NCBI RefSeq assembly: GCF_014651515.1
Contig: NZ_BMXA01000004.1
Span: 186,001 to 250,000, forward strand
Source of the DNA: Arenicella chitinivorans
Lineage (GTDB): Bacteria > Pseudomonadota > Gammaproteobacteria > Arenicellales > Arenicellaceae
DNA: 64,000 bases
Direction of reading: 5' to 3'
Shown here in pieces: positions 31,274 to 40,321 of the stretch. Numbering within the stretch: the first letter of the stretch is position 1; every line of letters begins with the position of its first letter. Both the position numbers and the translations under genes were made by a program. The notes below the pieces were generated by a model that saw nothing but the letters and a program-made list of their open reading frames with translations, was not told the origin of the DNA and made no database searches.

Positions 31274-31717
31274 TCAGTGTAGCACTCGGGGAATTGAGAG
31301 CGTGAATCTCGGTATAGGAACGTGAAACTCGGCTGGTGAGTTTTTGCTCTCAACTTGGGTTGAGTGATCGTTTGATAGTGACTCGACTTCAATTAAAAAA
31401 TATCGGCCTTCCATGGTGCCTATCTCCGTTTCCATCACGGCACTACTACTGTATTCGAAATAATCGCCTGGTAGGATGATCGGTTGTTTACCAACGACAC
31501 CTTCTCCCAGTACTTCTTCTACTTTGCGATTAGAATCCGTAATGAGCCAGTGTCGACGAATTAGCTGGCAGGCGACAGAGCTATCATTCGTAATTTTAAC
31601 GGTATACGAAAAGACAAAGCGTTTTAGCTGAGGATCTGATTGTGCCTCAATATAGCGGCTTGTCACCAACACAAAAATTTGTTTATTTGGATTACTAGTT
31701 TTTTGTGTACTGGTCAT
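31274..31717 (-). CDS. apaG: ApaG domain protein
   Basis: A 147-residue single-domain ApaG protein, an immunoglobulin-like fold of unsettled biochemical role linked to Co2+ resistance and Mg2+ efflux in enterics. The core FVFSYTVKITNDSSVACQLIRRHWLITDSN ... VVGKQPIILPGDYFEYSS is clear. It is about 20 residues longer than the E. coli protein through N- and C-terminal extensions. It follows apaH by 6 bp, the conserved pairing. Confidence 0.93.
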   Translation of the reverse strand: MTSTQKTSNPNKQIFVLVTSRYIEAQSDPQLKRFVFSYTVKITNDSSVACQLIRRHWLITDSNRKVEEVLGEGVVGKQPIILPGDYFEYSSSAVMETEIGTMEGRYFLIEVESLSNDHSTQVESKNSPAEFHVPIPRFTLSIPRVLH

Positions 31718-31723
31718 TATTAT

Positions 31724-32551
31724 CTACAGATTAGCCGGTTGTTCGTATAGTTTGATGTTTTTATCGGGATTTTTCGGTAGTTTTGCCATGGTCAGTGAGC
31801 GACCCCATACGCAACCGGTGTCCAGCGCCAAATGATGTCGGGTGTTGACCAGACCAAGCGCCGACCAATGACCGAATATAACTCTATAAGAATCCAGGCT
31901 GGGGTTGTCAAATTCAAACCAAGCGACGCGGTTTTTACGACTTTTGCCGACATAGCCACTCTCGGTAAAATTTAGGTGGCCTTTGGGACTACAAAATCGC
32001 ATTCGCGTGAGTGTATTGACCGTAAACCGGCGACGCTGTACCTTGCTTAGGTCGGGGTTCCAACGAGTAGGTTGGTTACTATACAGTCGCTTAAGTAATT
32101 TAACGCATTTATTGGGGTCACGGAAAACCTTCTCTACGTCGCGAGCGTGAGTCTGGGCTTGTTCGAGTGTCCACCATGGGTAAATACCAGCGTGACATAA
32201 GACAAATTTACGTTCGGGATTAACCACCAGTAAGGGACGAGTACGCAACCAATCACCTATTTCGTGTGCATCCGGTGCCGCTAATATTTTATGGAGTGTG
32301 TCTGTCGGGCGTGGAGAACGAACCCCGTACAACATCGAAAGCAAGTGTATATCATGGTTTCCGAGTACTGTAACACATTGATTTTCAAGACTTTTTAATA
32401 AACGAATTGTCTTAAGAGATTTATCACCACGGTTCACCATATCACCTACACAGAGCAGTGTGTCCTTACTGGTATCGAAGTTAACCTGTTCTAAGAGCCG
32501 AGCCAATGGGTCGTAACACCCTTGGATATCTCCAACTGCGTAATAGGCCAT
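31724..32551 (-). CDS. apaH: Symmetrical bis(5'-nucleosyl)-tetraphosphatase
   Basis: ApaH hydrolyses Ap4A to two ADP. The 275-residue calcineurin-type phosphoesterase carries the motifs GDIQGCYDPL, GDMVNRGDKS and GNHDIHLL, plus VLCHAGIYPWW and the late GHWSALGLV motif. It lies between mlaA (18 bp) and apaG (6 bp). The usual ksgA-apaG-apaH order is not kept, since ksgA is absent here. Confidence 0.95.
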   Translation of the reverse strand: MAYYAVGDIQGCYDPLARLLEQVNFDTSKDTLLCVGDMVNRGDKSLKTIRLLKSLENQCVTVLGNHDIHLLSMLYGVRSPRPTDTLHKILAAPDAHEIGDWLRTRPLLVVNPERKFVLCHAGIYPWWTLEQAQTHARDVEKVFRDPNKCVKLLKRLYSNQPTRWNPDLSKVQRRRFTVNTLTRMRFCSPKGHLNFTESGYVGKSRKNRVAWFEFDNPSLDSYRVIFGHWSALGLVNTRHHLALDTGCVWGRSLTMAKLPKNPDKNIKLYEQPANL

Positions 32552-32569
32552 TAAGTTGGTCCGTGAACC

Positions 32570-33328
32570 CTAAAAGTCGAATTCTTCTTCGTCTGACGGT
32601 TGAGGTGGGTTACCGTCATAAATCGCATTAATACGCGTCGATTCGTAAGCGGACTTAAGGAACAAATACGGGTCCAGTTGGCGATTAAGTACGTCGTCAG
32701 TGCCAAGAAACCGAGCTCGTGTGTCGACAATATCGAGCGCGGCAAGACCCAAGCGAACAGACGTATCGTCCGATAATTCGTTGATGGGGTAGTAACCGAA
32801 CGTGCCCACTGCGCGAGCAGTGCCGTCGCGAAGATTGCTTGGGCCAAGAAAAGGTATCACAATGTACGGGCCTGGTTTTACGCCCCAGGCGGCTAATGTT
32901 TGGCCCAAATCTTCACGACGTGCTTCAACTTCATAACTTGATGCCACGTCAAATAAGCCGAACACGCCAACGGTGCTGTTTACGACAAAGCGATAAGTAG
33001 AGTGCAAGGCACCGTCAAATTTGCCTTGCAGAAGATTGTTGATCAGATTTACTGGCTCACGCAGATTCCCGAAAAAATGACTTACGCCTTGCTGAGCTGG
33101 CTCTGGTACCACAGTATCGTATACCTTTGCAGTCGGGCGCAATATTGCTCTATCAGCTAAATCATTGAATGCATGGGCTTTGCGATTAAACCCTTCTAAA
33201 GGATCAGCACTGACGTGTTTATAAGGGTCATCATTGACCGAAAGTGTAGAGCAGGCGGTTAGGGCAACAAGTGTACCCATCACGACTGGAATCCGTAAGA
33301 ATGACAAAGATCGTGTATTTAAACGCAT
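32570..33328 (-). CDS. mlaA: Outer-membrane lipid asymmetry lipoprotein MlaA (VacJ)
   Basis: MlaA is the outer-membrane component that removes misplaced phospholipids and passes them to MlaC. The 252-residue product has a lipoprotein signal with lipobox LTAC (lipidated Cys26), then the conserved DPLEGFNRKAHAFNDLADRAILRP block and the GPYIVIPFLGPSNLRDG region. The acidic tail SDEEEFDF is usual. The other mla genes are not in the window. Confidence 0.95.
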   Translation of the reverse strand: MRLNTRSLSFLRIPVVMGTLVALTACSTLSVNDDPYKHVSADPLEGFNRKAHAFNDLADRAILRPTAKVYDTVVPEPAQQGVSHFFGNLREPVNLINNLLQGKFDGALHSTYRFVVNSTVGVFGLFDVASSYEVEARREDLGQTLAAWGVKPGPYIVIPFLGPSNLRDGTARAVGTFGYYPINELSDDTSVRLGLAALDIVDTRARFLGTDDVLNRQLDPYLFLKSAYESTRINAIYDGNPPQPSDEEEFDF

Positions 33329-33425
33329 GTGATATTCCTTCGCTCGACCAAATTACGAGTATAGCCGCCAAATGTGAAAATCTAGCACGAAAGGCGGCCA
33401 TCCGTTCGAATTTCTAATGTGAGAG

Positions 33426-33929
33426 TCAGTGTTTTGCGTCGGACTCAGTTGTTTCGTTGGTTTGCGCTTCTGCTTGCTGGTTGGCCATTGCAGCCTGTTG
33501 TTGCTGTTTGGCGTTGTACAGTGCTTCGAAGTTGATAGGCGATAGCAGTAGTTGAGGGAAACCGCCTTTGCCAACCAAATCTGAAACGGCTTCCCGCGCG
33601 AACGGTAAAAGGACGTTAGGGCACGCAATTTCGAGTGCAAGCGGCAAATCGGCTTCCGCCAGACCAACGATTTGAAAAATACCGGCTTGGTGTACTTCAA
33701 CTAGAAACGCTGTTTCACCGCCAATTTTGGAAGTGACCGTTAAGCCGAGCACAACTTCATAAAAATCGTTCTGTTCCAGTGGGTTGGCTTTGATAGTTGC
33801 CTCAATTTCCACCTCAGGTTGGGAGGGATCCTTTAAAAATACACCGGGAGAGTTGGGAGATTCCAGTGAGCAATCTTTTAAGTAGATTTTGCGGATATCG
33901 AAGGCATTTGCTTTTTGTTCTTCGGCCAT
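33426..33929 (-). CDS. secB: Protein-export chaperone SecB
   Basis: SecB is a tetrameric cytosolic chaperone that keeps preproteins unfolded and delivers them to SecA. The 167-residue product has the family core FDIRKIYLKDCSLESPNSP, FLVEVHQAGIFQIVGL, LPFAREAVSDLVGKGGFPQLLLSPINFEALY, and a Gln/Ala-rich acidic tail. It lies 35 bp after the rhodanese gene. Confidence 0.96.
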   Translation of the reverse strand: MAEEQKANAFDIRKIYLKDCSLESPNSPGVFLKDPSQPEVEIEATIKANPLEQNDFYEVVLGLTVTSKIGGETAFLVEVHQAGIFQIVGLAEADLPLALEIACPNVLLPFAREAVSDLVGKGGFPQLLLSPINFEALYNAKQQQQAAMANQQAEAQTNETTESDAKH

Positions 33930-33964
33930 GATTGTGTTACTCGCTTATTCGTGATGTATGTATT

Positions 33965-34390
33965 TTATTTTTTGATACTGGCGATTGGCATGTTTTCTTT
34001 GGTCCAAGAAATAATACCGCCCCGCAGTATATGTAGGTTAGTAAAGCCCATTGCAACCAGTTTTTTGGCTGCGGCGGTACTTCGTGACCCCGTTTGACAC
34101 ACTAAAATAGTGGTTTTGTCTTTGTGTTTCATTAACGCTGAATCATCTGCAGATAACGCTTCTAACGGAAAATTAACCGATTTAGGAATATGACCTGCGG
34201 CATAATGCTCAGCTTTATTCACATCGATAATGACCGATTTTCCTTTCCGTTGCAGGCTGGGCATTTCGAGCACTGAGATAAAGTTCGCACCTTTAACACC
34301 TGCGAGGGTGTAGGAAAAGATCAGTAGGGAGGTGATGGTAAAAAACGCGGCAAACAACCAGATATTTTGATCTACAAATTCGGCAAACAT
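33965..34390 (-). CDS. Membrane-anchored rhodanese-like protein
   Basis: A 141-residue protein with an N-terminal membrane helix (NIWLFAAFFTITSLLIFSYTL) and one rhodanese domain. The active-site loop is CQTGSRS in ILVCQTGSRSTAAAKKL, so the catalytic cysteine is present and sulfur transfer is possible. It corresponds to the YibN type, usually found next to secB and a glutaredoxin gene; no glutaredoxin gene is present here. Confidence 0.9.
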   Translation of the reverse strand: MFAEFVDQNIWLFAAFFTITSLLIFSYTLAGVKGANFISVLEMPSLQRKGKSVIIDVNKAEHYAAGHIPKSVNFPLEALSADDSALMKHKDKTTILVCQTGSRSTAAAKKLVAMGFTNLHILRGGIISWTKENMPIASIKK

Positions 34391-34515
34391 AATGCGTGAG
34401 CGCGTACAGAGCGCAAGCTATAATCGAAACAGCAGCGAATTATACAGCACCTGCCTTTTAAAAGAATGCCAGTGATTGGCAAAAACGTATTAATAATCCG
34501 GTAACCACTTCTCTT

Positions 34516-35733
34516 ATGTTGTACGTAGCAAGACGTCTAACATTTATACTGGTCTCTTTCGGTTTTGCGCTAACCGCACAGGCGAATGATGAACAGACAT
34601 ACCGCAAGTCAATTGATCGTATTGGCGGGGAAATCAAGCAGATTAGTCGAAACCTGAACGCCAATAAGAAGTTATTAAAGACAGAGCGAGATGAGTTATT
34701 GGCCGTCGAGCAAAAGTTGGTAAAGCTGAAAACCCAAATTAACGAGGTAGCGAAAGAGATCACGCGTCGACAGGCTGAAATAGAGAGTCTGGATGAGAAA
34801 ATAGCCGCAGCACGAGAAGATCAGCAAAATCATCGCGATGTGCTCGCCAAACTCCTACTGTCGCGTTATAAGCAAGGCCGTCGTGACTACGTACAAAAAG
34901 TACTAAATCAGGAAAACCCCTATGCGGTTGGTCGGTTAGCCAATTATCACTATTATTTCACTGAAGCGATTCAACAACGTTACTCTGAATTAGAAACATT
35001 GATTGGCCAATCGCAAGCGCTGCATACAGAGCACCAAAAAGCACTGTCAGACCTAGTCAGCAAGCGTGAGGAGCAATCACAATTGCAATCGCAATGGCAA
35101 ACGTCACAACGAGAGAGAGCCGCCACCGTCGAAAAGTTGAATAGAAAAGTAGGTGACTCGACTGAAAAGCTAGTTCAGCTTAAAAAAGATCGTGCCCGTC
35201 TAAACAGCTTGTTGACACAAATCGCCAAGCAGGCAGCAGAAATGCGGCGTTTGGACGCAGAGCGGCAAAAACAGGCGGCCGAGCAAGCGCGTCAGCAGGG
35301 CAAGCAGGTGACGCGCGTAGAGCGCCCAGCGGTGGATGGCGGATTTTTAAAACAGAGGGGGCGATTAACTTTTCCAGTAAGTGGTGCAGTAAAAACCCGT
35401 TTTGGATCACGCTTGCCGGAGTCAGGTATGCGTTCAGATGGTATGTTTTTTAACACACCGGAGCCAAAGCAGGTGCGCTCGATTTTTCGTGGTCGAGTAT
35501 TGTTTGCTGATTTTCTGAAAGGTTATGGTTTGTTGATGATTGTTGATCATGGTGATCAACATATTAGCCTGTATGGTCATAATGAAGTATTGTACAAACG
35601 TGTAGGTGATATGGTGGATACCAACGAAGTTATTGGTAAAACTGGCGTCACGGGTGGCTTGAAGTCACCAGGGTTATACTTTGAAATTCGTAAAAACGCA
35701 GACCCGGTTGATCCCGCGGTCTGGTGCCAATAA
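34516..35733 (+). CDS. envC: Murein hydrolase activator EnvC-like protein
   Basis: A 405-residue exported protein. A signal peptide (about 1-23) is followed by a long coiled coil (25-265) and a C-terminal LytM/M23 domain (about 290-405). The LytM domain lacks its zinc ligands: the first motif reads GMRSDG with no His and the last reads LYFEIR with Tyr for His. As in E. coli EnvC, it would activate amidases instead of cutting peptidoglycan itself. It precedes ctpA by 41 bp. Confidence 0.92.
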   Translation: MLYVARRLTFILVSFGFALTAQANDEQTYRKSIDRIGGEIKQISRNLNANKKLLKTERDELLAVEQKLVKLKTQINEVAKEITRRQAEIESLDEKIAAAREDQQNHRDVLAKLLLSRYKQGRRDYVQKVLNQENPYAVGRLANYHYYFTEAIQQRYSELETLIGQSQALHTEHQKALSDLVSKREEQSQLQSQWQTSQRERAATVEKLNRKVGDSTEKLVQLKKDRARLNSLLTQIAKQAAEMRRLDAERQKQAAEQARQQGKQVTRVERPAVDGGFLKQRGRLTFPVSGAVKTRFGSRLPESGMRSDGMFFNTPEPKQVRSIFRGRVLFADFLKGYGLLMIVDHGDQHISLYGHNEVLYKRVGDMVDTNEVIGKTGVTGGLKSPGLYFEIRKNADPVDPAVWCQ

Positions 35734-35774
35734 CGTGGTTGATTGGTTACATAAAAATAGCAGAGACGCAGTCT

Positions 35775-37106
35775 ATGAATACTAAAAAAGTCAGTTTGCT
35801 CGGTGTGGTTTGTTTGTCTATTTGCAGTACTGTGTTTGCACAACAAACACAGTCCCCAGAGACGGAAAATGCAGCGCAAGTGACCCTCACCTCGCCAGAC
35901 AATATCGAGACACCGCTGCCGCTTGATCAAATTCGTTCGTTTGCCGACATCTTTACCCGCATTAAGCTTAATTATGTTGAGCCTGTCAGTGACGAGACTC
36001 TGCTGCGATACGCTGTCGAAGGCATGTTGAGTGGGTTAGACCCGCACTCAACTTACCTTAAAGATGAAGGATTTGAAGAGCATAATGAGGGAACTCGCGG
36101 TGCTTTTAACGGACTGGGTATGGAAGTCATTATGGAGGATGGCTTTGTGAAGGTCGTGGCACCTATCGACGATACGCCGGCCGCGGTGGCTGGAATTAAG
36201 ACTGGCGACCTTATTATCCGTATCGATGATAAATCTGTTTCAGGTCTTAGCTTGCAGGAAGCAACAGATCGAATGCGCGGTGAGCCGGGCACGAAAATCA
36301 AATTAACCGTCGTTCGTGAAGACCAAGTTGAGCCCTTTGATGTCATTCTAGAACGTGCCGTCGTGCGCTTAAGCTCTGTTAAACGTCGTCGCCTCAGTAA
36401 TGACATCGGCTACCTTCGAGTAACACAGTTTCAAATAGCCACGGCAGAGAATTTTCGGCGCGAACTAAAAATGTTGCGTGATGAGTCGGGATTTAAGGGC
36501 TTGATCTTGGACTTACGTAATAACCCGGGTGGTTTACTAACAAGTGCGGTATCGATAGCGGACACAATGTTATCGGGCGGTACCATCGTGACGACTAAAT
36601 CACGCAGAACTGAGAGTGATCAGGCGTACTCGGCTACACAAACGGATTTACTTGATGGTAAACCAGTGGTGGTGTTGATTAATGCGGGTACCGCCAGTGC
36701 GGCTGAAATTGTGGCTGGTGCGCTGCAGGACCATAAGCGTGCGTTAATTGTTGGAACGCGTTCCTTCGGTAAAGGTTCGGTGCAAACAGTGATTAATATC
36801 GGTGAAGACGAAGCGATCAAATTGACAACCGCGCGCTATTACACGCCCAACGGTACCTCAATCCAAGCGGAAGGAATCGTGCCAGATGTGGCAGTAGAGT
36901 ATCGCCAATTCAAAGATGTGAAAGTTGGTGTTAAACGCATTTCTGAAGATGACCTTCCGGGACACCTAGAAAATGATAACCACCGTAAAACGACCACCAG
37001 CGCGCTACCAGAATCGGACGAAATTACTGAGATGCTGCAAGCCGATTATCAGCTCAACGAAGCATTTAACTTGATGCAAGGTTTGATCCTTTTTACCAGC
37101 CGTTAA
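35775..37106 (+). CDS. ctpA: Carboxy-terminal processing peptidase (S41)
   Basis: A periplasmic tail-specific protease of 443 residues. The ATG at 35775 starts a signal peptide (MNTKKVSLLGVVCLSICSTVFA); the GTG at 35724 lies inside envC. A PDZ domain (about 110-190) precedes the S41 catalytic domain with Ser308 (NAGTASAAEIVAG) and Lys333 (RSFGKGSVQT). The envC-ctpA pairing is common in proteobacteria. gpmI, usually upstream of envC, is missing from this locus. Confidence 0.94.
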   Translation: MNTKKVSLLGVVCLSICSTVFAQQTQSPETENAAQVTLTSPDNIETPLPLDQIRSFADIFTRIKLNYVEPVSDETLLRYAVEGMLSGLDPHSTYLKDEGFEEHNEGTRGAFNGLGMEVIMEDGFVKVVAPIDDTPAAVAGIKTGDLIIRIDDKSVSGLSLQEATDRMRGEPGTKIKLTVVREDQVEPFDVILERAVVRLSSVKRRRLSNDIGYLRVTQFQIATAENFRRELKMLRDESGFKGLILDLRNNPGGLLTSAVSIADTMLSGGTIVTTKSRRTESDQAYSATQTDLLDGKPVVVLINAGTASAAEIVAGALQDHKRALIVGTRSFGKGSVQTVINIGEDEAIKLTTARYYTPNGTSIQAEGIVPDVAVEYRQFKDVKVGVKRISEDDLPGHLENDNHRKTTTSALPESDEITEMLQADYQLNEAFNLMQGLILFTSR

Positions 37107-37117
37107 TCCGCATCAAA

Positions 37118-37145
37118 GCCCGGTTATAAATTACGTTAACCGGGC
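37118..37145. terminator. Stem-loop between convergent ctpA and amidohydrolase genes
   Basis: GCCCGGTTA (37118-37126) pairs with TAACCGGGC (37137-37145) around a 10-base loop. Only short T runs flank it on either strand, so it may act as a weak bidirectional terminator. Confidence 0.6.
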
Positions 37146-37159
37146 ATTTAGTGTTTGTG

Positions 37160-38494
37160 TTAAGGCTGTTTAGGCAATAAGTCTAATAAAGCGGTGACGG
37201 TAGCCTCGACACCGCGAGTTACCGCCGGTTTCGGGGTAATCTTGAATAGTGGGCTGTGGTGACTTGGTACTGGAGCCCCGCCAGATTCCACGTCACCAAA
37301 TTGCGACTCTGGTGTACCACCGACCGTAAAATAGACACTAGGGATATAGGGGTCGGTGGTGAAAAACGGGTAATCTTCTGCACCCATACCCTTATTCGGG
37401 CGGTTACTAAGGATGTTCGCTCCCATTTTATCTAACCAAACTTTTCGTAGTCGTTGGGCAAGCTGCGTGTCATTTATGGTTGGCGGGACACTTTCATTTG
37501 AAATAATAACTTCTGGCAATTTGTCGTCGGGTAAGCCGGCAACTCGGCCCATATTTTCGGCAATCCGCTGGATGCCATCGAGGAGGGTTTTGCGTGTCTC
37601 GAGATTGGTGTTGCGTACCGTTAATTGCAACACTGCTTTGTCGGAAATAATGTTGTGTTTTGTACCAGCATGAAACGACCCGACTGTGACAACACCGGGA
37701 TCGCGCGGCGGGAGTTCGCGCGACACCAGGGTTTGCAGCGCCAATACGATTTGCGCCCCCAGCACAATGGGGTCTTTACCCGAATGTGGGCTAGCACCAT
37801 GGGCACCAACGCCATGGATTACTATGTCGACTGTGTCAGCACCGGCATATGGGCTGTCATCGGTAACACCAATTTTACCGGCTTCAACCTGACTAGAAAC
37901 ATGGAATGCCAAACCGAAATCGGGCGTACCAAAGCGTTCATAAAGGTTGTCATCCATCATTGCTTTGGCACCAAGTACGCGTTCTTCAGCGGGCTGTACA
38001 ATGAGCATCAACGTGCCGGACCAGGTATCTTTTAGCGCTACCATGCGCCGCGCTGTGCCAACCAGACTGGTAATGTGTACATCGTGACCACAGGCGTGCA
38101 TCACGGGAACAATATTGCCGGTGATCGGATCCTCTTGAGTGGCCTTGGAAGCGTACTCAAGGCCCGACTTCTCCTCCACTGGAAGGCCGTCCATGTCAGC
38201 GCGAACGCTGATCAGTGGCCCTTCTCCGTTGCGCAAGACAGCGACGACGCCGGTGCCCCCAACGCCGGACGTTACCTCAAACCCAGCTGCCGCCAACTCG
38301 CTTGCCATCCGTGCCGCAGTCTTGTGTTCAACCAGACTGAGTTCAGGATTGGCATGAAAATACCTAAACAGCTTGCCCAAGTGGCGATCGTAATCCAGAT
38401 CAATAGCATCAGACAGAGGTGATGCGATTGCACAAGTGGTACCCAGTGCACAGGTTAGGGACACGAGGAAGGAAGCGGGTTTGGCGATTGGCAT
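37160..38494 (-). CDS. Exported M20-family amidohydrolase
   Basis: A 444-residue metal-dependent amidohydrolase of the M20D type (N-acyl-amino-acid or IAA-amino-acid hydrolases). A signal peptide (1-24, cut after CAIA) places it in the periplasm or outside, unlike many cytosolic relatives. Metal-site motifs visible are MHACGHDVHIT, PAEERVLGAKAM and GAEDYPFF. The dimerisation insert GVGAHGASPHSGKDPI is present. The substrate is not deducible. Transcribed alone toward ctpA. Confidence 0.9.
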   Translation of the reverse strand: MPIAKPASFLVSLTCALGTTCAIASPLSDAIDLDYDRHLGKLFRYFHANPELSLVEHKTAARMASELAAAGFEVTSGVGGTGVVAVLRNGEGPLISVRADMDGLPVEEKSGLEYASKATQEDPITGNIVPVMHACGHDVHITSLVGTARRMVALKDTWSGTLMLIVQPAEERVLGAKAMMDDNLYERFGTPDFGLAFHVSSQVEAGKIGVTDDSPYAGADTVDIVIHGVGAHGASPHSGKDPIVLGAQIVLALQTLVSRELPPRDPGVVTVGSFHAGTKHNIISDKAVLQLTVRNTNLETRKTLLDGIQRIAENMGRVAGLPDDKLPEVIISNESVPPTINDTQLAQRLRKVWLDKMGANILSNRPNKGMGAEDYPFFTTDPYIPSVYFTVGGTPESQFGDVESGGAPVPSHHSPLFKITPKPAVTRGVEATVTALLDLLPKQP

Positions 38495-38530
38495 CAGGGG
38501 GGTCTCCTTAGCAACTCTGACAGATAATAA

Positions 38531-38743
38531 TTAAGCGTGGAGGTCTGGGATTAAACGACTTTCGACTCGAGCAATGGCATCTTTCAAACGTAGCTTTTGC
38601 TTTTTAAGCCGGCCAATTTCCAACTGGTTGGCATGCAGCGTGTCTGCCATGTCCGAAATGGCGAGGTCGAGATCGCGGTGCTGCTGCTTTAGTTCGGCAA
38701 GCGCTGTGATTAGAGCTTGTTTTTCGGCTTTATCTAATTGCAT
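38531..38743 (-). CDS. DUF465 (YdcH-like) small coiled-coil protein
   Basis: A 70-residue protein, almost entirely one charged coiled coil: AELKQQHRDLDLAISDMADTL ... LEIGRLKKQKLRLKDAI, the pattern of the DUF465/YdcH family of unknown function. I start at the ATG read from 38743; a GTG at 38770 would add nine residues. Confidence 0.8.
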   Translation of the reverse strand: MQLDKAEKQALITALAELKQQHRDLDLAISDMADTLHANQLEIGRLKKQKLRLKDAIARVESRLIPDLHA

Positions 38744-38878
38744 TGGAATTGGCAAATGAACAGTCCACACGTGTGTTCAACCATTCTAGCTTATAAACGA
38801 ATGACAAGAACTCAATTTTGCTGTGCAATCGACGAGCAGATGGTATTCTAGTTATTCAAGCCTTGGGTGATCCGGATC

Positions 38879-39457
38879 ATGACAACTAGAAGCTTTATAG
38901 CCTTACCCATCCCGAAACAAACAGCCAATCAGTTAGGCGATGTGGCCGCAAAAATGTCATACCAAGATAAAAGCGGTGCGGTGCGTTGGGTGGATCAGGA
39001 AAATTACCATGTCACTTTGGCGTTTCTCGGCGAGCAGGAAGACGCACACCTAGAAGATCTGGCTGAGGCATTGGATAACTCCGTCGAAGAATCCGGATTC
39101 ATGGGTGTTTTGAGCCACTTGAGCCCATTCCCCGACGCCAGACCGAAAATTGTTGCTGCGATGCTTGAGAAATCTGATCCCGTGAGACGTGTTTATCAAC
39201 AGGTTATCTCAGCGATTAAGTCGGTCGATATGGAATTTGATAAACGCAAATTTATCCCGCATGTCACATTGGGTCGTTATCGTCATACTAAAAACAGTTA
39301 TGCTGGTGCTATACCACTGAATGTCTCATTTGAAACCCATTTTGACGAAGTGGTGTTGTATGAGAGTGTTTTGACCAACAGTGGTGCGGAATATGAACCG
39401 ATCTACCGTTTTCCTCTTGATGAGTTTGAGTTTGCAAGCGGCGAGTTAACGTCTTAA
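38879..39457 (+). CDS. thpR: RNA 2',3'-cyclic phosphodiesterase
   Basis: A 2H phosphoesterase (formerly LigT) that opens 2',3'-cyclic phosphate ends of RNA to 2'-phosphate. The two catalytic HxTx motifs are HVTL in NYHVTLAFLG and HVTL in FIPHVTLGRYR. The ATG at 38879 gives 192 residues; a GTG at 38867 is also in frame. It is followed by the PHP-domain nuclease gene after 17 bp. Confidence 0.9.
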   Translation: MTTRSFIALPIPKQTANQLGDVAAKMSYQDKSGAVRWVDQENYHVTLAFLGEQEDAHLEDLAEALDNSVEESGFMGVLSHLSPFPDARPKIVAAMLEKSDPVRRVYQQVISAIKSVDMEFDKRKFIPHVTLGRYRHTKNSYAGAIPLNVSFETHFDEVVLYESVLTNSGAEYEPIYRFPLDEFEFASGELTS

Positions 39458-39474
39458 TACGGAACTAATCGCTG

Positions 39475-40302
39475 ATGAAATATGATTTGCACTGCCATTC
39501 GTATTTTTCGGATGGTGCCCATAGTCCGCTTGAACTGATGCAGATGGCGGGCGAGGCAGAAATAACACACCTTGCTTTGACCGATCACGACACACTCGAC
39601 GGTCTTGCCGATGCACGTCGAGCAGCGCTCGCGCACGGCGGTATTACGTTGATTAATGGCGTGGAACTCTCTTGCACCTGGGAGAATCAGCTTCTGCACA
39701 TTGTTGGATTGAATGTTGATCCAGCCAATGCGGTACTGCGCAAGGGAGTTCAGTTGAACCGTCAACGTCGGCTCGAACGCGCTGATGCAATGTACGAAGA
39801 CTTTAGTCAGCACGATATCGACATAAGGCCGGTAGTAACACGGTTGATCCCAGAACGTTCTGTCCCAACCCGACCACATTTTGCAGACGCGTTGGTGGAA
39901 ATGGGGCTGGCTAAAAATAAAAAGCAGGCGTTTAAGCGTTATTTGGTGCGTGGTAAGCCAGGCTATATCCCAGTTCAATGGGCCAGTTTGAGTGACATTG
40001 GTGAATGGATCACGGCATCAGGTGGTATTGCCGTATTGGCCCACCCAAATCGATACAAATTTACCCGCACAAAGTTATCACGGTTAATCAGTGAAATGCG
40101 CGAGTGCGGAATTAACGGCATGGAAGTATCCACCGGTACCACAGATCGACAACAAGCGGCAATGTTGGGTGAATTGGCGAACAAGTTTGGTTTGCTCGCC
40201 TCCGTTGGGTCTGATTTTCATGCCATGGATCAACCTTGGGCAAGACTTGGTTGTGCCGAACCGCTATCTAAACAACTGACTCCCGTGTGGACTCAATTCT
40301 AA
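39475..40302 (+). CDS. rnm: PHP-domain 5'-3' exoribonuclease (RNase AM type)
   Basis: A 275-residue PHP phosphoesterase related to E. coli YciV/RNase AM, which trims the 5' ends of rRNAs and degrades short RNA. Metal ligands are visible as YDLHCHSYFSDG, LALTDHDTLDG, NGVELSCTW, VLAHPNRY and GSDFHAMD. Being directly behind thpR puts two RNA-end enzymes in one unit. Confidence 0.88.
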   Translation: MKYDLHCHSYFSDGAHSPLELMQMAGEAEITHLALTDHDTLDGLADARRAALAHGGITLINGVELSCTWENQLLHIVGLNVDPANAVLRKGVQLNRQRRLERADAMYEDFSQHDIDIRPVVTRLIPERSVPTRPHFADALVEMGLAKNKKQAFKRYLVRGKPGYIPVQWASLSDIGEWITASGGIAVLAHPNRYKFTRTKLSRLISEMRECGINGMEVSTGTTDRQQAAMLGELANKFGLLASVGSDFHAMDQPWARLGCAEPLSKQLTPVWTQF

Positions 40303-40321
40303 TTTTGTAACCAGTAACACC

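Noticed and set aside
39454-39978. 174-codon open frame on the minus strand
   Set aside because: Fully antisense to the PHP nuclease gene, with no family features.
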